Positions 32,608 to 40,103 of a DNA stretch of 64,000 nucleotides are shown piece by piece. The position numbers were made by a program, and so were the translations under genes. The stretch is from JBFWWP01 sp050246115 (GTDB lineage Bacteria; Planctomycetota; UBA8108; UBA1146; JAJFFE01): positions 1 to 64,000 of the forward strand of contig JBFWWP010000013.1 of assembly GCA_050246115.1 (NCBI GenBank). The letters are read 5' to 3'. The notes under the pieces are model-generated. The model was given only the letters and a program-made list of their open reading frames with translations, searched no databases and had not been told where the DNA came from. The first letter of the stretch is position 1. Each line of letters begins with the position of its first letter.

Positions 32608-34530
32608 TCAGCCGATGTACTTCCGTTCATCGCCAACGCGACGGGTGACTTTCAGGCGGTCGAGGTACTCGAGGAACGGGATCGCAAACTTGCGGCTCGT
32701 CTCGAGCACGTCCTTCGCGCGCGCCGCCTTGAACGGTCCCTCGGTCTCGAAGAGGTCGCGAATGCGCGCCATTCCGGCCGCGACCGCGTCTCGGTGGACC
32801 ACCACGGTCGGATCCAGCCGCACGAGCCGCTGCTGATCGAGCAGCAGGGCGTGCACCCGCCCCAGGAGCGCGAGATCGACGCCCCGCTGCGCCGCGAGTT
32901 CCTCCAAGCCCGGCGGCGAGAACGGCGCGGCGCGGTAGCTCTCGTCGATCAGTTCATACGCCGCCTGCTCGTCCGGAGAGAGCTCCGGCGCCCGCCCCTT
33001 TGCGGCAATCTTGCCGCCCTTCTGTAGCTCGAGTTCCCCGTGGTCGTGAAGCCACTGGATGAGAACTTCGAAGAACGGCGGCGGGAGGTGCGCAAAGGCG
33101 TTCAACTCGAGCTTGGGAATGCTGACCCGGTAGGCGTCCTTCTCGTAACAAGCTTGCAAAGCATGGGTGATGCGCTTGGTGCCCCGCTCGATCCCGTCGC
33201 GAGCCAACCACGTATCGGGGCCGGGGCCCGGGACCAACTCGCCGCGCTCGGTCCAGAGCGCGAGCAGGTCGCGCACCTCGGCAGCCGGCAGGCCGGCGTG
33301 CCGGGCCACGGCGTCGAGTTCGGCCACCGCGAACGGCGACTCGAGCAGGAGCGACAACACGAAGTCCTCGCGCGATCCGAGCGCCGCCTCCTTTCGTTCC
33401 AAGTTGTCGATGACGTACTGCTTGCCCAGCTTGAGACGCCATGACGAGCGGTCGATGACTTCGCCGCCTCCCAAGGTGAACACCGGGGATTCGTGACGGA
33501 CCACGTAGCGGTCTCCCGGTGCCACGACGATGGGCTCGGACAGTCGGAACTGAGCCAACACCTCGGAGCCCGGTTCGGCGCTCTTGCGGTCGAGCAGGTA
33601 GAGGTGTCCGGTCGCTTCGCTCGTGCCTGTGTGGAAGCGGATCGGTGTCTGATGCCGTACCGGCGCTCGCAAGCTCGAGAGGATCCGGACGCGCGCCTCG
33701 ACCATGGCCGTGGCCCGGAAGTACCCTGGGGTAGCGGCGACCATGCCGCGGACGACGCTGCGGTAGTCGATGTCACTGAGGTTGAGGGCCGTCGAGTGCC
33801 CCGCGCGCGCCTGGGTGACCGTCATGCGGTAGGCTTGCGCACCTCGCACCCGCCCCTCGATTCCCGGCGGCAGAATCTCGAGCCGATCCCCGACGACGAT
33901 GGACCCACTGACCGGAACACCGGTGACCACGGTGCCGAACCCCTTCGCCGAGAACACGCGCTGAATCGGCATCCGGAACACGCCCTCGGCGGCGCGCTCG
34001 GGGACCTGTCGAACGGCGTCGAACAACGCCTCGCGGAACGCGTCGAACCCAGCCCCCGTTTCGGCGGACACCCGGTAGGCCGGCGCTCCCTCCAGGAAAG
34101 TGCCGGTTACGAGTTCTCGGATCTCCTCCTCGACCAAGTCGACCATCTCGGGCTCGACGAGGTCGATCTTGTTGATCACGATCAGGCCCCGCTCGAGGCC
34201 CAGGAGCGTCATGATGTCCAGGTGCTCCCGAGTCTGTGGCATGACGGAATCGTCGGCAGCGACGACCAACACCACCAGGTCGATCCCCGAGGCGCCCGCC
34301 ACCATGTTCTTGACGAACCGTTCGTGGCCGGGGACATCGATCACGCCCACGAACTCACCGCTCGGTAGTCGCAACGGGGCGAAGCCGAGGTCGATGGTCA
34401 GGCCGCGGTCCTTCTCCTCGGGGAGGCGGTCGGGATCGACCCCGGTCAGACACCGAACGATCGAGGACTTGCCGTGGTCGATGTGACCCGCCGTCCCGAT
34501 CACCACGCTGTAGATCTCCGCTTTGGACAT
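32608..34530 (-). CDS. selB: selenocysteine-specific elongation factor SelB
   Basis: It encodes 640 residues from ATG 34530 (MSKAEIYSVVIGTAGHIDHGKSS); longer upstream codons read through the divergent gene and are not real. GTPase motifs are GTAGHIDHGKSS (G1), DRGLTIDLGFA (G2), DVPGHERFVKNM (G3), and INKIDLVE (G4). Domains 2 and 3 follow. The last 250 residues contain the winged-helix repeats that bind SECIS RNA, ending SRKFAIPFLEYLDRLKVTRRVGDERKY. SelB delivers selenocysteinyl-tRNA to in-frame UGA. Its presence predicts selA, selC, selD and selenoproteins elsewhere in the genome; none was recognised here. Confidence 0.95.
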   Translation of the reverse strand: MSKAEIYSVVIGTAGHIDHGKSSIVRCLTGVDPDRLPEEKDRGLTIDLGFAPLRLPSGEFVGVIDVPGHERFVKNMVAGASGIDLVVLVVAADDSVMPQTREHLDIMTLLGLERGLIVINKIDLVEPEMVDLVEEEIRELVTGTFLEGAPAYRVSAETGAGFDAFREALFDAVRQVPERAAEGVFRMPIQRVFSAKGFGTVVTGVPVSGSIVVGDRLEILPPGIEGRVRGAQAYRMTVTQARAGHSTALNLSDIDYRSVVRGMVAATPGYFRATAMVEARVRILSSLRAPVRHQTPIRFHTGTSEATGHLYLLDRKSAEPGSEVLAQFRLSEPIVVAPGDRYVVRHESPVFTLGGGEVIDRSSWRLKLGKQYVIDNLERKEAALGSREDFVLSLLLESPFAVAELDAVARHAGLPAAEVRDLLALWTERGELVPGPGPDTWLARDGIERGTKRITHALQACYEKDAYRVSIPKLELNAFAHLPPPFFEVLIQWLHDHGELELQKGGKIAAKGRAPELSPDEQAAYELIDESYRAAPFSPPGLEELAAQRGVDLALLGRVHALLLDQQRLVRLDPTVVVHRDAVAAGMARIRDLFETEGPFKAARAKDVLETSRKFAIPFLEYLDRLKVTRRVGDERKYIG

Positions 34531-34661
34531 GAGTCGCTTTCCGGGCTGGCAACGAGGGAGCGTTGCGCCGTACGGACTATAGAGGGTCGCGGCTCCGAAC
34601 AGCAACGATTCCCGCCACCCGTGGAGGTCCGGGGAGATCCCGGCTATCATGGGGCGCGGTG

Positions 34662-34682
34662 ACGACCCGCCGCGGGTCGTCC
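34662..34682. promoter_or_regulatory. long dyad in the selB / 34723 divergent region
   Basis: GACGACCCGC, one central base, GCGGGTCGTC: a 21-bp inverted repeat, perfect apart from its central base. A TATCAT hexamer, possibly a -10, lies about 13 bp before it (34644-34649). It could be an operator or a leader hairpin of the plus-strand gene. Confidence 0.45.
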
Positions 34683-34722
34683 CGACACTCCCCCACTCCA
34701 GGATCGGGATAGGTGCCACACC

Positions 34723-35583
34723 ATGCCAACCCCGAAGGATGAGCTCTTTTGTCGATTGGCGCTGCGCCAGGGCTACCTGACCAAGGAGCAGGCCGTCGAG
34801 TTGATCCGCAGCTATCGAGATGAGGCGAAGGTCGGCCAAGACATCGGCGCGTTCGCGCTGAACGCCGGCTGGTTGCAGCGACCCGAAATCGACCAGATCG
34901 AGGAGGCCATCGCCCACCGCGCGGCGGGCCATGTCTCGACTTCCAAGCGACGCGTGCCGCACGGCGGCGGGGGTGGCGGCGGCGGGCGGCAACGGAGTCT
35001 GCACCGCGCCGCGCGTCCCGCCGGCACCGCGGCGAGCCCGGCGCAAATGGCGTTGGTGGCGGTCGGGGCGATCGTCCTGATCGGCTGCGTCTTGTTCCTG
35101 GTGTTCAAGTTCCAGAGTGGCGACGTACCGACGCCGAGCGACAACGTCGCCGAGAAGCCCAAGGAAGTGACCGTTCCCGACAAGCCGCGCAAGGAACCCG
35201 AGCCCGAGGTTGCCAAGGGCCCGATGGTACTGAACGCGGAAGAGCTCGAGGCGCTCACGAACCGAGTCGCCGGATCGATCATGGCCTCGCGGCAAGGGAT
35301 CGAGCGAAGTCCATTCAAGGCACTGGAGCAGCTCCAAGCGGAGCGCACGAGTATGGGCGGAGACCAGATCCCGAAGCTCCTCCTCGAGCAGCTGAACACC
35401 CAGGAAGAAGAACTGCGAACCGCCATCCGGGAGCGCTACGAGGAGTTGCTGGCCGACGGGCGCAAAGCGCAGGCAGCGGGCGACAACGCCAAGGTGGGCC
35501 ACGTACTCGAGGACCTGGGCTTCGCCTGCGGTCCCGAGTTTCGGGGTAAGGCCGAGGCCGAGCTGAACAAGGCCTCCAACTAG
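34723..35583 (+). CDS. membrane protein with N-terminal helical domain
   Basis: It encodes 286 residues. Residues 1-65 are a small helical domain (ELFCRLALRQGYLTKEQAVELI, QDIGAFALNAGWLQRPEIDQIEEA). This kind of domain recurs at the N-termini of planctomycete kinases and signalling proteins. A poly-Gly/basic linker and one transmembrane helix follow (about 107-130, MALVAVGAIVLIGCVLFLVF). The extracytoplasmic part has a Lys/Pro/Glu linker and a helical domain (about 168-280). The function is unknown. It is divergent from selB. Confidence 0.75.
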   Translation: MPTPKDELFCRLALRQGYLTKEQAVELIRSYRDEAKVGQDIGAFALNAGWLQRPEIDQIEEAIAHRAAGHVSTSKRRVPHGGGGGGGGRQRSLHRAARPAGTAASPAQMALVAVGAIVLIGCVLFLVFKFQSGDVPTPSDNVAEKPKEVTVPDKPRKEPEPEVAKGPMVLNAEELEALTNRVAGSIMASRQGIERSPFKALEQLQAERTSMGGDQIPKLLLEQLNTQEEELRTAIRERYEELLADGRKAQAAGDNAKVGHVLEDLGFACGPEFRGKAEAELNKASN

Positions 35584-35729
35584 GCCCCAATCAAGCGCAT
35601 GCGCGCTTGCTTCGGGCCTCGATTCGCTCCGCGGAGGTTTTCGGGAAGTTCGACCCGCTTCGTGGCGTTTCTCCGGGCTCTGCAGTACCGTCGCGCCTTC
35701 GCCGTGCAACACCTACTCGCGGAGTGACC

Positions 35730-37028
35730 TTGAAACCCAACGACGAACGTACCCAGAGCGACGGTCGCCCGAGCGCGCGCAACAAGAAGAAGAGTGCTGC
35801 CCCGGCCCCCGGACCGCGAACGCCGCGAACCCCGCGCGGGCCGTCGCCGACGGCACGCTCCGCAGGCGGGGAACGGCCCGCACGCGCGCGCGCCACCCCC
35901 CCCTCTCGGAGCCGCCAGGGACGCTCTGCCCCGCCGGCCCCGCAGGGCTCGCGGAATCCCGTGCGACCACCGCCGTCGAACGCGCCCGCGGATCGTAGGC
36001 CGAGTCGGCCGAGCCCGAGTCGCCGCCCGGCCGCCGGTGACGAAGTCGGTCAGCGGCCCTTCGACCGGCCGGCGCGTGCGGCGCCGGCGCCCCGGAACCC
36101 GCGCGGCGGCGCAGCCCCCGCAACGCGACCCGCCCGTGGCGCCAGCTCGCCGCGCCCCCCGGGCGGCGCCGCTGGGGCACGCACCGACGCGACTCGGGGC
36201 CGCCCGACTCGCGGCGGCACCGCGAAGCGGAAGCCCGCTGCCAAGACCAAGCGCGGCGGCCGCCGCAAGGAATCCGAGGAGCGCCTCCACAAGTACATCG
36301 CGAACTGTGGCTACTGTTCGCGGCGACGAGCGGAACTGCTGATCGAGCGGGGTCTCGTGCGGGTGAACGGCGAGGTCGTGTCGGAAATGGGCGTTCGGAT
36401 CGATCCGACCCGCGACAGCGTGACCATCCACGGCGAGCGCGTAGTGCCACCGTCGCCGACGACCATCGTCTTGAACAAACCTGCAGGCTACTTGACGAGC
36501 ACCGAAGACACTCACGATCGACTCACGGTGATGGACCTGCTGCCGAAGAAGATCCTCGATGCGGGGGTCATTCCGGCCGGACGCCTCGACTTGGAGACGG
36601 AAGGCCTGCTGATCCTCACCAACGACGGCGACCTGCACCACCGCATTACGCACCCAAGCTTTGGCTGCGTGAAGGAGTACCGTGTTCAGTGCAGTCGCCC
36701 GCTGACGGAGAACGACATCCGGCGCCTCGAGCGCGGCGTCTCGATTCGAGAGCTGGGCAAGAAGACCGCCCCAGCGAAGATCGAACACCATTCGAAGAAC
36801 CGCGACGGAACCGCTACGTGCCACGTCCTCATCGGGGAAGGCATGAAGCGACAGGTCCGACGCATGTTCGAAGTGGTCGGTGCCGAAGTCATCCGCCTCG
36901 AGCGCCTGGCGATCGGCGGGTTCAACCTCGGGGAACTACCGCGGGGCAAGTGGCGCACCGTGACTCCCGACGAGATTCGCCTGCTCACCCAGAAGCGGCG
37001 TGACTTCGAGTCCAAGCCGCGAGGCTGA
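35730..37028 (+). CDS. RluB/RsuA-type 23S/16S rRNA pseudouridine synthase with disordered N-terminus
   Basis: It encodes 432 residues. TTG 35730 is preceded by GGAG at five bases; GTG 35724 is an alternative. The first 180 residues are Arg/Pro/Ala-rich and disordered, a basic RNA-binding type tail. An S4 domain follows (LHKYIANCGYCSRRRAELLIERGLVRVNGEVV). The pseudouridine synthase domain holds the catalytic Asp in GRLDLETEGLLILTNDG, with ITHPSFGCVKEYRVQ and GMKRQVRRMFEVVG. It isomerises a specific uridine in rRNA. Which rRNA and site cannot be told from sequence. Confidence 0.88.
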   Translation: MKPNDERTQSDGRPSARNKKKSAAPAPGPRTPRTPRGPSPTARSAGGERPARARATPPSRSRQGRSAPPAPQGSRNPVRPPPSNAPADRRPSRPSPSRRPAAGDEVGQRPFDRPARAAPAPRNPRGGAAPATRPARGASSPRPPGGAAGARTDATRGRPTRGGTAKRKPAAKTKRGGRRKESEERLHKYIANCGYCSRRRAELLIERGLVRVNGEVVSEMGVRIDPTRDSVTIHGERVVPPSPTTIVLNKPAGYLTSTEDTHDRLTVMDLLPKKILDAGVIPAGRLDLETEGLLILTNDGDLHHRITHPSFGCVKEYRVQCSRPLTENDIRRLERGVSIRELGKKTAPAKIEHHSKNRDGTATCHVLIGEGMKRQVRRMFEVVGAEVIRLERLAIGGFNLGELPRGKWRTVTPDEIRLLTQKRRDFESKPRG

Positions 37029-37128
37029 TCCACGCGAGAGGCGCCGGGGGCCGGGACCTCGCCAGCCGACGGTACGCTCGAACCGAGAACGGCGATCGCC
37101 GCCCGCAGCGCGCGAACGGCGTCACTCC

Positions 37129-38994
37129 TCAGACGGTCCGTGCAGGAGTCAGGGCCGAGCGCCCTCCCTCGCGGATGGCGCGTTGAACGTCCTCGAGAGC
37201 GCGTGGACTGAGACCGACGTCCTTGAGCATCTTCTTGCGCAGTGCACCCGAGACGGGACCGTCATTGCCGGTGACCGCGTTGGCGAGACGCAGCAAGGCA
37301 ACGAGCGGGCGGTAGGGCGGGCGCAAGGCGGCGTGGTGATAGCGAATCGCGTCGCAGAAGGACTCCGGGAAGCCCCAGCTGCGGGCAAAGTCAGCCCCAA
37401 GTTGGCAGTGATCGGTGCCGAAGTGAATCTCCTCGGCGCGCAACAAGCCGAGGTGGCGTTGCTGCGAGTCCCGTAGCATAGCCTGGTAAGCCTGGGGATC
37501 TCGCGACATGAACATCAGGCGGCCGACGTCTTGGAGCAACGCGACCATGCGCGCGAGCTCCGGGTCGGCGAAGCGGCTGAGTTCCGCCAGCCGGTGGCAG
37601 GCAATGCTCGCCTCCACCGAACTGCGGATGATGGGTGTGGCCTGACGACATGGCGGAGCGAGGAAGAGACCTCGCACGGCCTCGGCCACCAACGTGGCGC
37701 CCAGTGCGTCCTCGTTCAGCCGCGCCAGAAGTCGCCCGAACTCGAGAGGCACGCCTTCGCGCCACATCCCGTAGAGCGCGCAGAGGCGGAGCACCCGCGC
37801 GGCGAGCACGGGGTTGGAGGCTGCGAGAAAGGTCACTTCGCCAACCCGACTCCCACCGGGTTCCAGGGCCTGGAGCAACTCGGCAGCGCGGTATCCAGTC
37901 GGGGGGAGAACGAACTCCTTCGCCACTCGTCGAGGATCGATGCCGCCGCGAGACTCGTCGAGTTCCAGCTGGCCGGCGGTGATGCCGCGAGCAATCGCGT
38001 GGGCCACGTGCAGAATCGGACGCGTCGTCTGCTCCAAGATCTCGTGCAGCGTCCGTTCCCCGTCGACCTCTTCGCGCACGACGTCCTCGATCGGTCCTAC
38101 GTCGACGGCAACCGCTGCTTCGCTGGGGAGCGTGTCTCGGGCTGGGTCCAGCCCGGCGCTCCCGTTCGCCTGCGGCGCGCTCGTTTCGCACGCCGAAGCC
38201 GCACCGACCGATCGGCTGTCCAGCCGAGAGTCGCCGTAGAACGCGAGTTCGTCGAGCGGCGCCGCCGTCGCCGTACTCTCGACGTCCTCGGCCACGATCG
38301 CCGTGTCGTGCACTTCTTCGCGCACAACCGAGTCGTCTGAGCCGTCGCCCTCGGCCATCGGGTTCGCGCTCGAGTCCCGTTCCGCCGCCGCCCCCTCGCG
38401 CGTCTCATCCACGGTCGGGTCGTCGATCGCGGGATCTTCAGAAGTCGACTCGATGGAACTCGGATCGACCGCTGCGGTGAGCCGCGGAATGAGGTCGAGT
38501 CGGTGGAACAGACTCTCGGCAATGGCCCACTCGTCGAGTTCGCGCGAGACGTCGAAGACGAGCGCATGCGTCGACATGCGCAAGGAAGGCAACCCCTCCC
38601 GCGACTCTCGCGATTGGAAGTGAAAGGCCCATTCCTTCCAGCTGAGGATCTCGCGCAGCGCCCAACGAATCTGCCGCTCCATGAGATCGTCGAGTTCGCT
38701 CTGCGAGATCACTCCCTGACGAACCATGCGGGTCCCGAGGAAGCCTTCCTCCGGATCATCGGCAAGCAGACTACGGAGTTGATCCGCATCGATCCCGAGG
38801 TAGCGACTCACGACTCGTCCGAGCAAGTGCTCGGGGTCGGTACAAATCGTGTAGACCAACTGCCCCGATTGGAACGAGAAGCTCCGCTCGTGAGTGGCCG
38901 ACGCCACCACCAGGATCCCGCTCAGCCGGTGCTGCTGCACGAGCCCAAACAGGTCGGGAATCGACAGTACGTGTGAGCTTCCCTGGAGGGGCAT
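37129..38994 (-). CDS. DUF4388-HDOD signalling protein
   Basis: It encodes 621 residues. I placed the start at ATG 38994 (MPLQGSSHVLSIPDLFGLVQQ) because GGAG sits nine bases before it. Residues 5-110 are a DUF4388 domain (LSIPDLFGLVQQHRLSGILVV, RWALREILSWKEWAFHF). A Glu/Ser-rich linker runs to about residue 360. The rest is an HDOD domain, with degenerate HD residues (LLQDVGRLMFMSRD, HFGTDHCQLGADFARSWGFPE, AIRYHH). DUF4388 is often found with HD or response-regulator domains. HDOD proteins usually act as regulators rather than hydrolases. The trigger is unknown. Confidence 0.8.
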   Translation of the reverse strand: MPLQGSSHVLSIPDLFGLVQQHRLSGILVVASATHERSFSFQSGQLVYTICTDPEHLLGRVVSRYLGIDADQLRSLLADDPEEGFLGTRMVRQGVISQSELDDLMERQIRWALREILSWKEWAFHFQSRESREGLPSLRMSTHALVFDVSRELDEWAIAESLFHRLDLIPRLTAAVDPSSIESTSEDPAIDDPTVDETREGAAAERDSSANPMAEGDGSDDSVVREEVHDTAIVAEDVESTATAAPLDELAFYGDSRLDSRSVGAASACETSAPQANGSAGLDPARDTLPSEAAVAVDVGPIEDVVREEVDGERTLHEILEQTTRPILHVAHAIARGITAGQLELDESRGGIDPRRVAKEFVLPPTGYRAAELLQALEPGGSRVGEVTFLAASNPVLAARVLRLCALYGMWREGVPLEFGRLLARLNEDALGATLVAEAVRGLFLAPPCRQATPIIRSSVEASIACHRLAELSRFADPELARMVALLQDVGRLMFMSRDPQAYQAMLRDSQQRHLGLLRAEEIHFGTDHCQLGADFARSWGFPESFCDAIRYHHAALRPPYRPLVALLRLANAVTGNDGPVSGALRKKMLKDVGLSPRALEDVQRAIREGGRSALTPARTV

Positions 38995-39537
38995 GCGATC
39001 TCCGCTCTCGAGCTCGTTCTCGGACCGAAACGGAAGCGCCCCCGAAGGGGCCTCTTCGAAGCATAAGATGGGATCGCGCCCTCGCGCACGCGCCAGAGGA
39101 CTCGCGATAGGCAGACCTTCCGATAAGAAGCGCCGCGCAGGAGGCGATCGCCGCAAAGGGCGTCGACCTACAAGGGCGCTCCGCAGTGTCTGCGCCCCTG
39201 AGGCAGGGTGTGCTGAGGCAGGGTGTGCTGAGGCAGGGTGTGCTGAGGCAGGGTGTGCTGACTCGTCGATCCAGGGGTCGAGCCACGCATCCGCGAGTTG
39301 CTGTGGGTCGCGCCAATGGTTTCCTCGGGCACGAACCTCCAAGAAAGCAGTAGAGAACACGTTACACGGCAGCGCCAACGATCTACGCAAATCCGCGTCA
39401 CTGCGGACCAAGCCGACGAGGCGCGTGCGCGACCGATGACGCCTCGCTCGCTGCGTCGTATCACTGGCCTTTCGAGCCCAGAGTTGTTACACCGGCGGGG
39501 CTTGGTCAAAAGGAGGGGAAAGGACAACAGCAGCCGA
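38995..39537. other. 543-bp divergent intergenic region
   Basis: No gene is supported. It contains a four-copy 15-bp tandem repeat (39199-39258). It should include the promoters of the DUF4388-HDOD gene and of the XRE gene. Confidence 0.5.
39199..39258. repeat. 15-bp tandem repeat, four exact copies
   Basis: TGAGGCAGGGTGTGC is repeated four times without a mismatch. It lies about 200 bp before the DUF4388-HDOD start and is not part of any gene I accept. On the minus strand a translation would read SAHPA, but that frame has no ribosome site. Confidence 0.9.
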
Positions 39538-39972
39538 ATGCCGAACATCGCTAGCGTACTCAAACTGGAGGTTCAGCGCCTCGCCAAGAAGGAGATTCGT
39601 TCACAAGTCTCCCCGCTGAAGAAACTCGTGAGCCAGCACCGCAGCGACATCGCGGAACTGAAACGACAGAGCGCAACGCTGAAGAAGCGCCTGGCCTTCC
39701 TCGAGAAGCGCGAGAAGAGCCGGCTCGGGTCGGCCCCCCCGGCGGAAGCTGCGGAGGGTTCACGCTTCTCGGTACGCTCACTCAAGGCCCAGCGCCGACG
39801 CAGCGGTCTCTCCCAAGCCGAGTACGCCAAACTCGTGGGCGTTAGCACCCTGACGATCAACAACTGGGAGAACGGTCGCACCCGACCCGGGAAAGAACAT
39901 CTCGCGAGCCTGGTGGACGTTCGCGGACTGGGAAAGCGGGAGGCAATGCGGCGTCTCGAACTCCAGCGCTGA
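39538..39972 (+). CDS. XRE-family transcriptional regulator
   Basis: It encodes 144 residues from ATG 39538. An AGGAGG lies 20 bases upstream, which is too far, so a start slightly upstream is possible. Residues 1-60 are a helical region (MPNIASVLKLEVQRLAKKEI, SQHRSDIAELKRQSATLKKRLAFLEKRE). A Ser/Ala linker precedes a helix-turn-helix of the Cro/C1 type near residues 83-130: LKAQRRRSGLSQAEYAKLVG, VSTLTINNWENGRTRPG. The N-terminal coiled coil is usual for a small group of such regulators. The target is unknown. It faces the convergent htpG gene. Confidence 0.85.
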   Translation: MPNIASVLKLEVQRLAKKEIRSQVSPLKKLVSQHRSDIAELKRQSATLKKRLAFLEKREKSRLGSAPPAEAAEGSRFSVRSLKAQRRRSGLSQAEYAKLVGVSTLTINNWENGRTRPGKEHLASLVDVRGLGKREAMRRLELQR

Positions 39973-40065
39973 ACCCAGAGGCAATCCCCGAGGTGTGGTG
40001 ACGCGCGACCGGTCGCTGGCGGAGTCCATCCGCGAGCGCCCGGCGCGCTTCACTTCGGCGCAGCT

Positions 40066-40103
40066 ATCCCCTTATCCCCTTACCCTCTTATCCCTTTATC
40101 CCT
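40066..40103. repeat. short TTATCCC-type repeat after htpG
   Basis: About five imperfect copies of (C/T)TTATCCC(C) run from the intergenic DNA into the htpG stop. On the minus strand they read GGGATAA. It is low-complexity; its role is unclear. Confidence 0.5.

Noticed and set aside
34531..34722. tRNA-Sec gene next to selB
   Set aside because: No T-arm consensus or acceptor pairing could be found in this gap.
34531..35712. Upstream extension of SelB into a 1034-residue protein
   Set aside because: The extra sequence is antisense to the plus-strand membrane protein gene; SelB homologues start at MSKAEIYSVVIGTAGHIDH.
39199..39258. CRISPR array candidate
   Set aside because: The repeats are 15 bp and directly adjacent without spacers; the same is true of 29491-29535, 62960-63007 and 21591-21670. 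No cas gene is in the window.
37129..39411. DUF4388-HDOD gene started at 39411, which would include SAHPA repeats
   Set aside because: ATG 38994 has a good ribosome site and begins exactly at the conserved domain; the upstream part is low-complexity and unlike the family.
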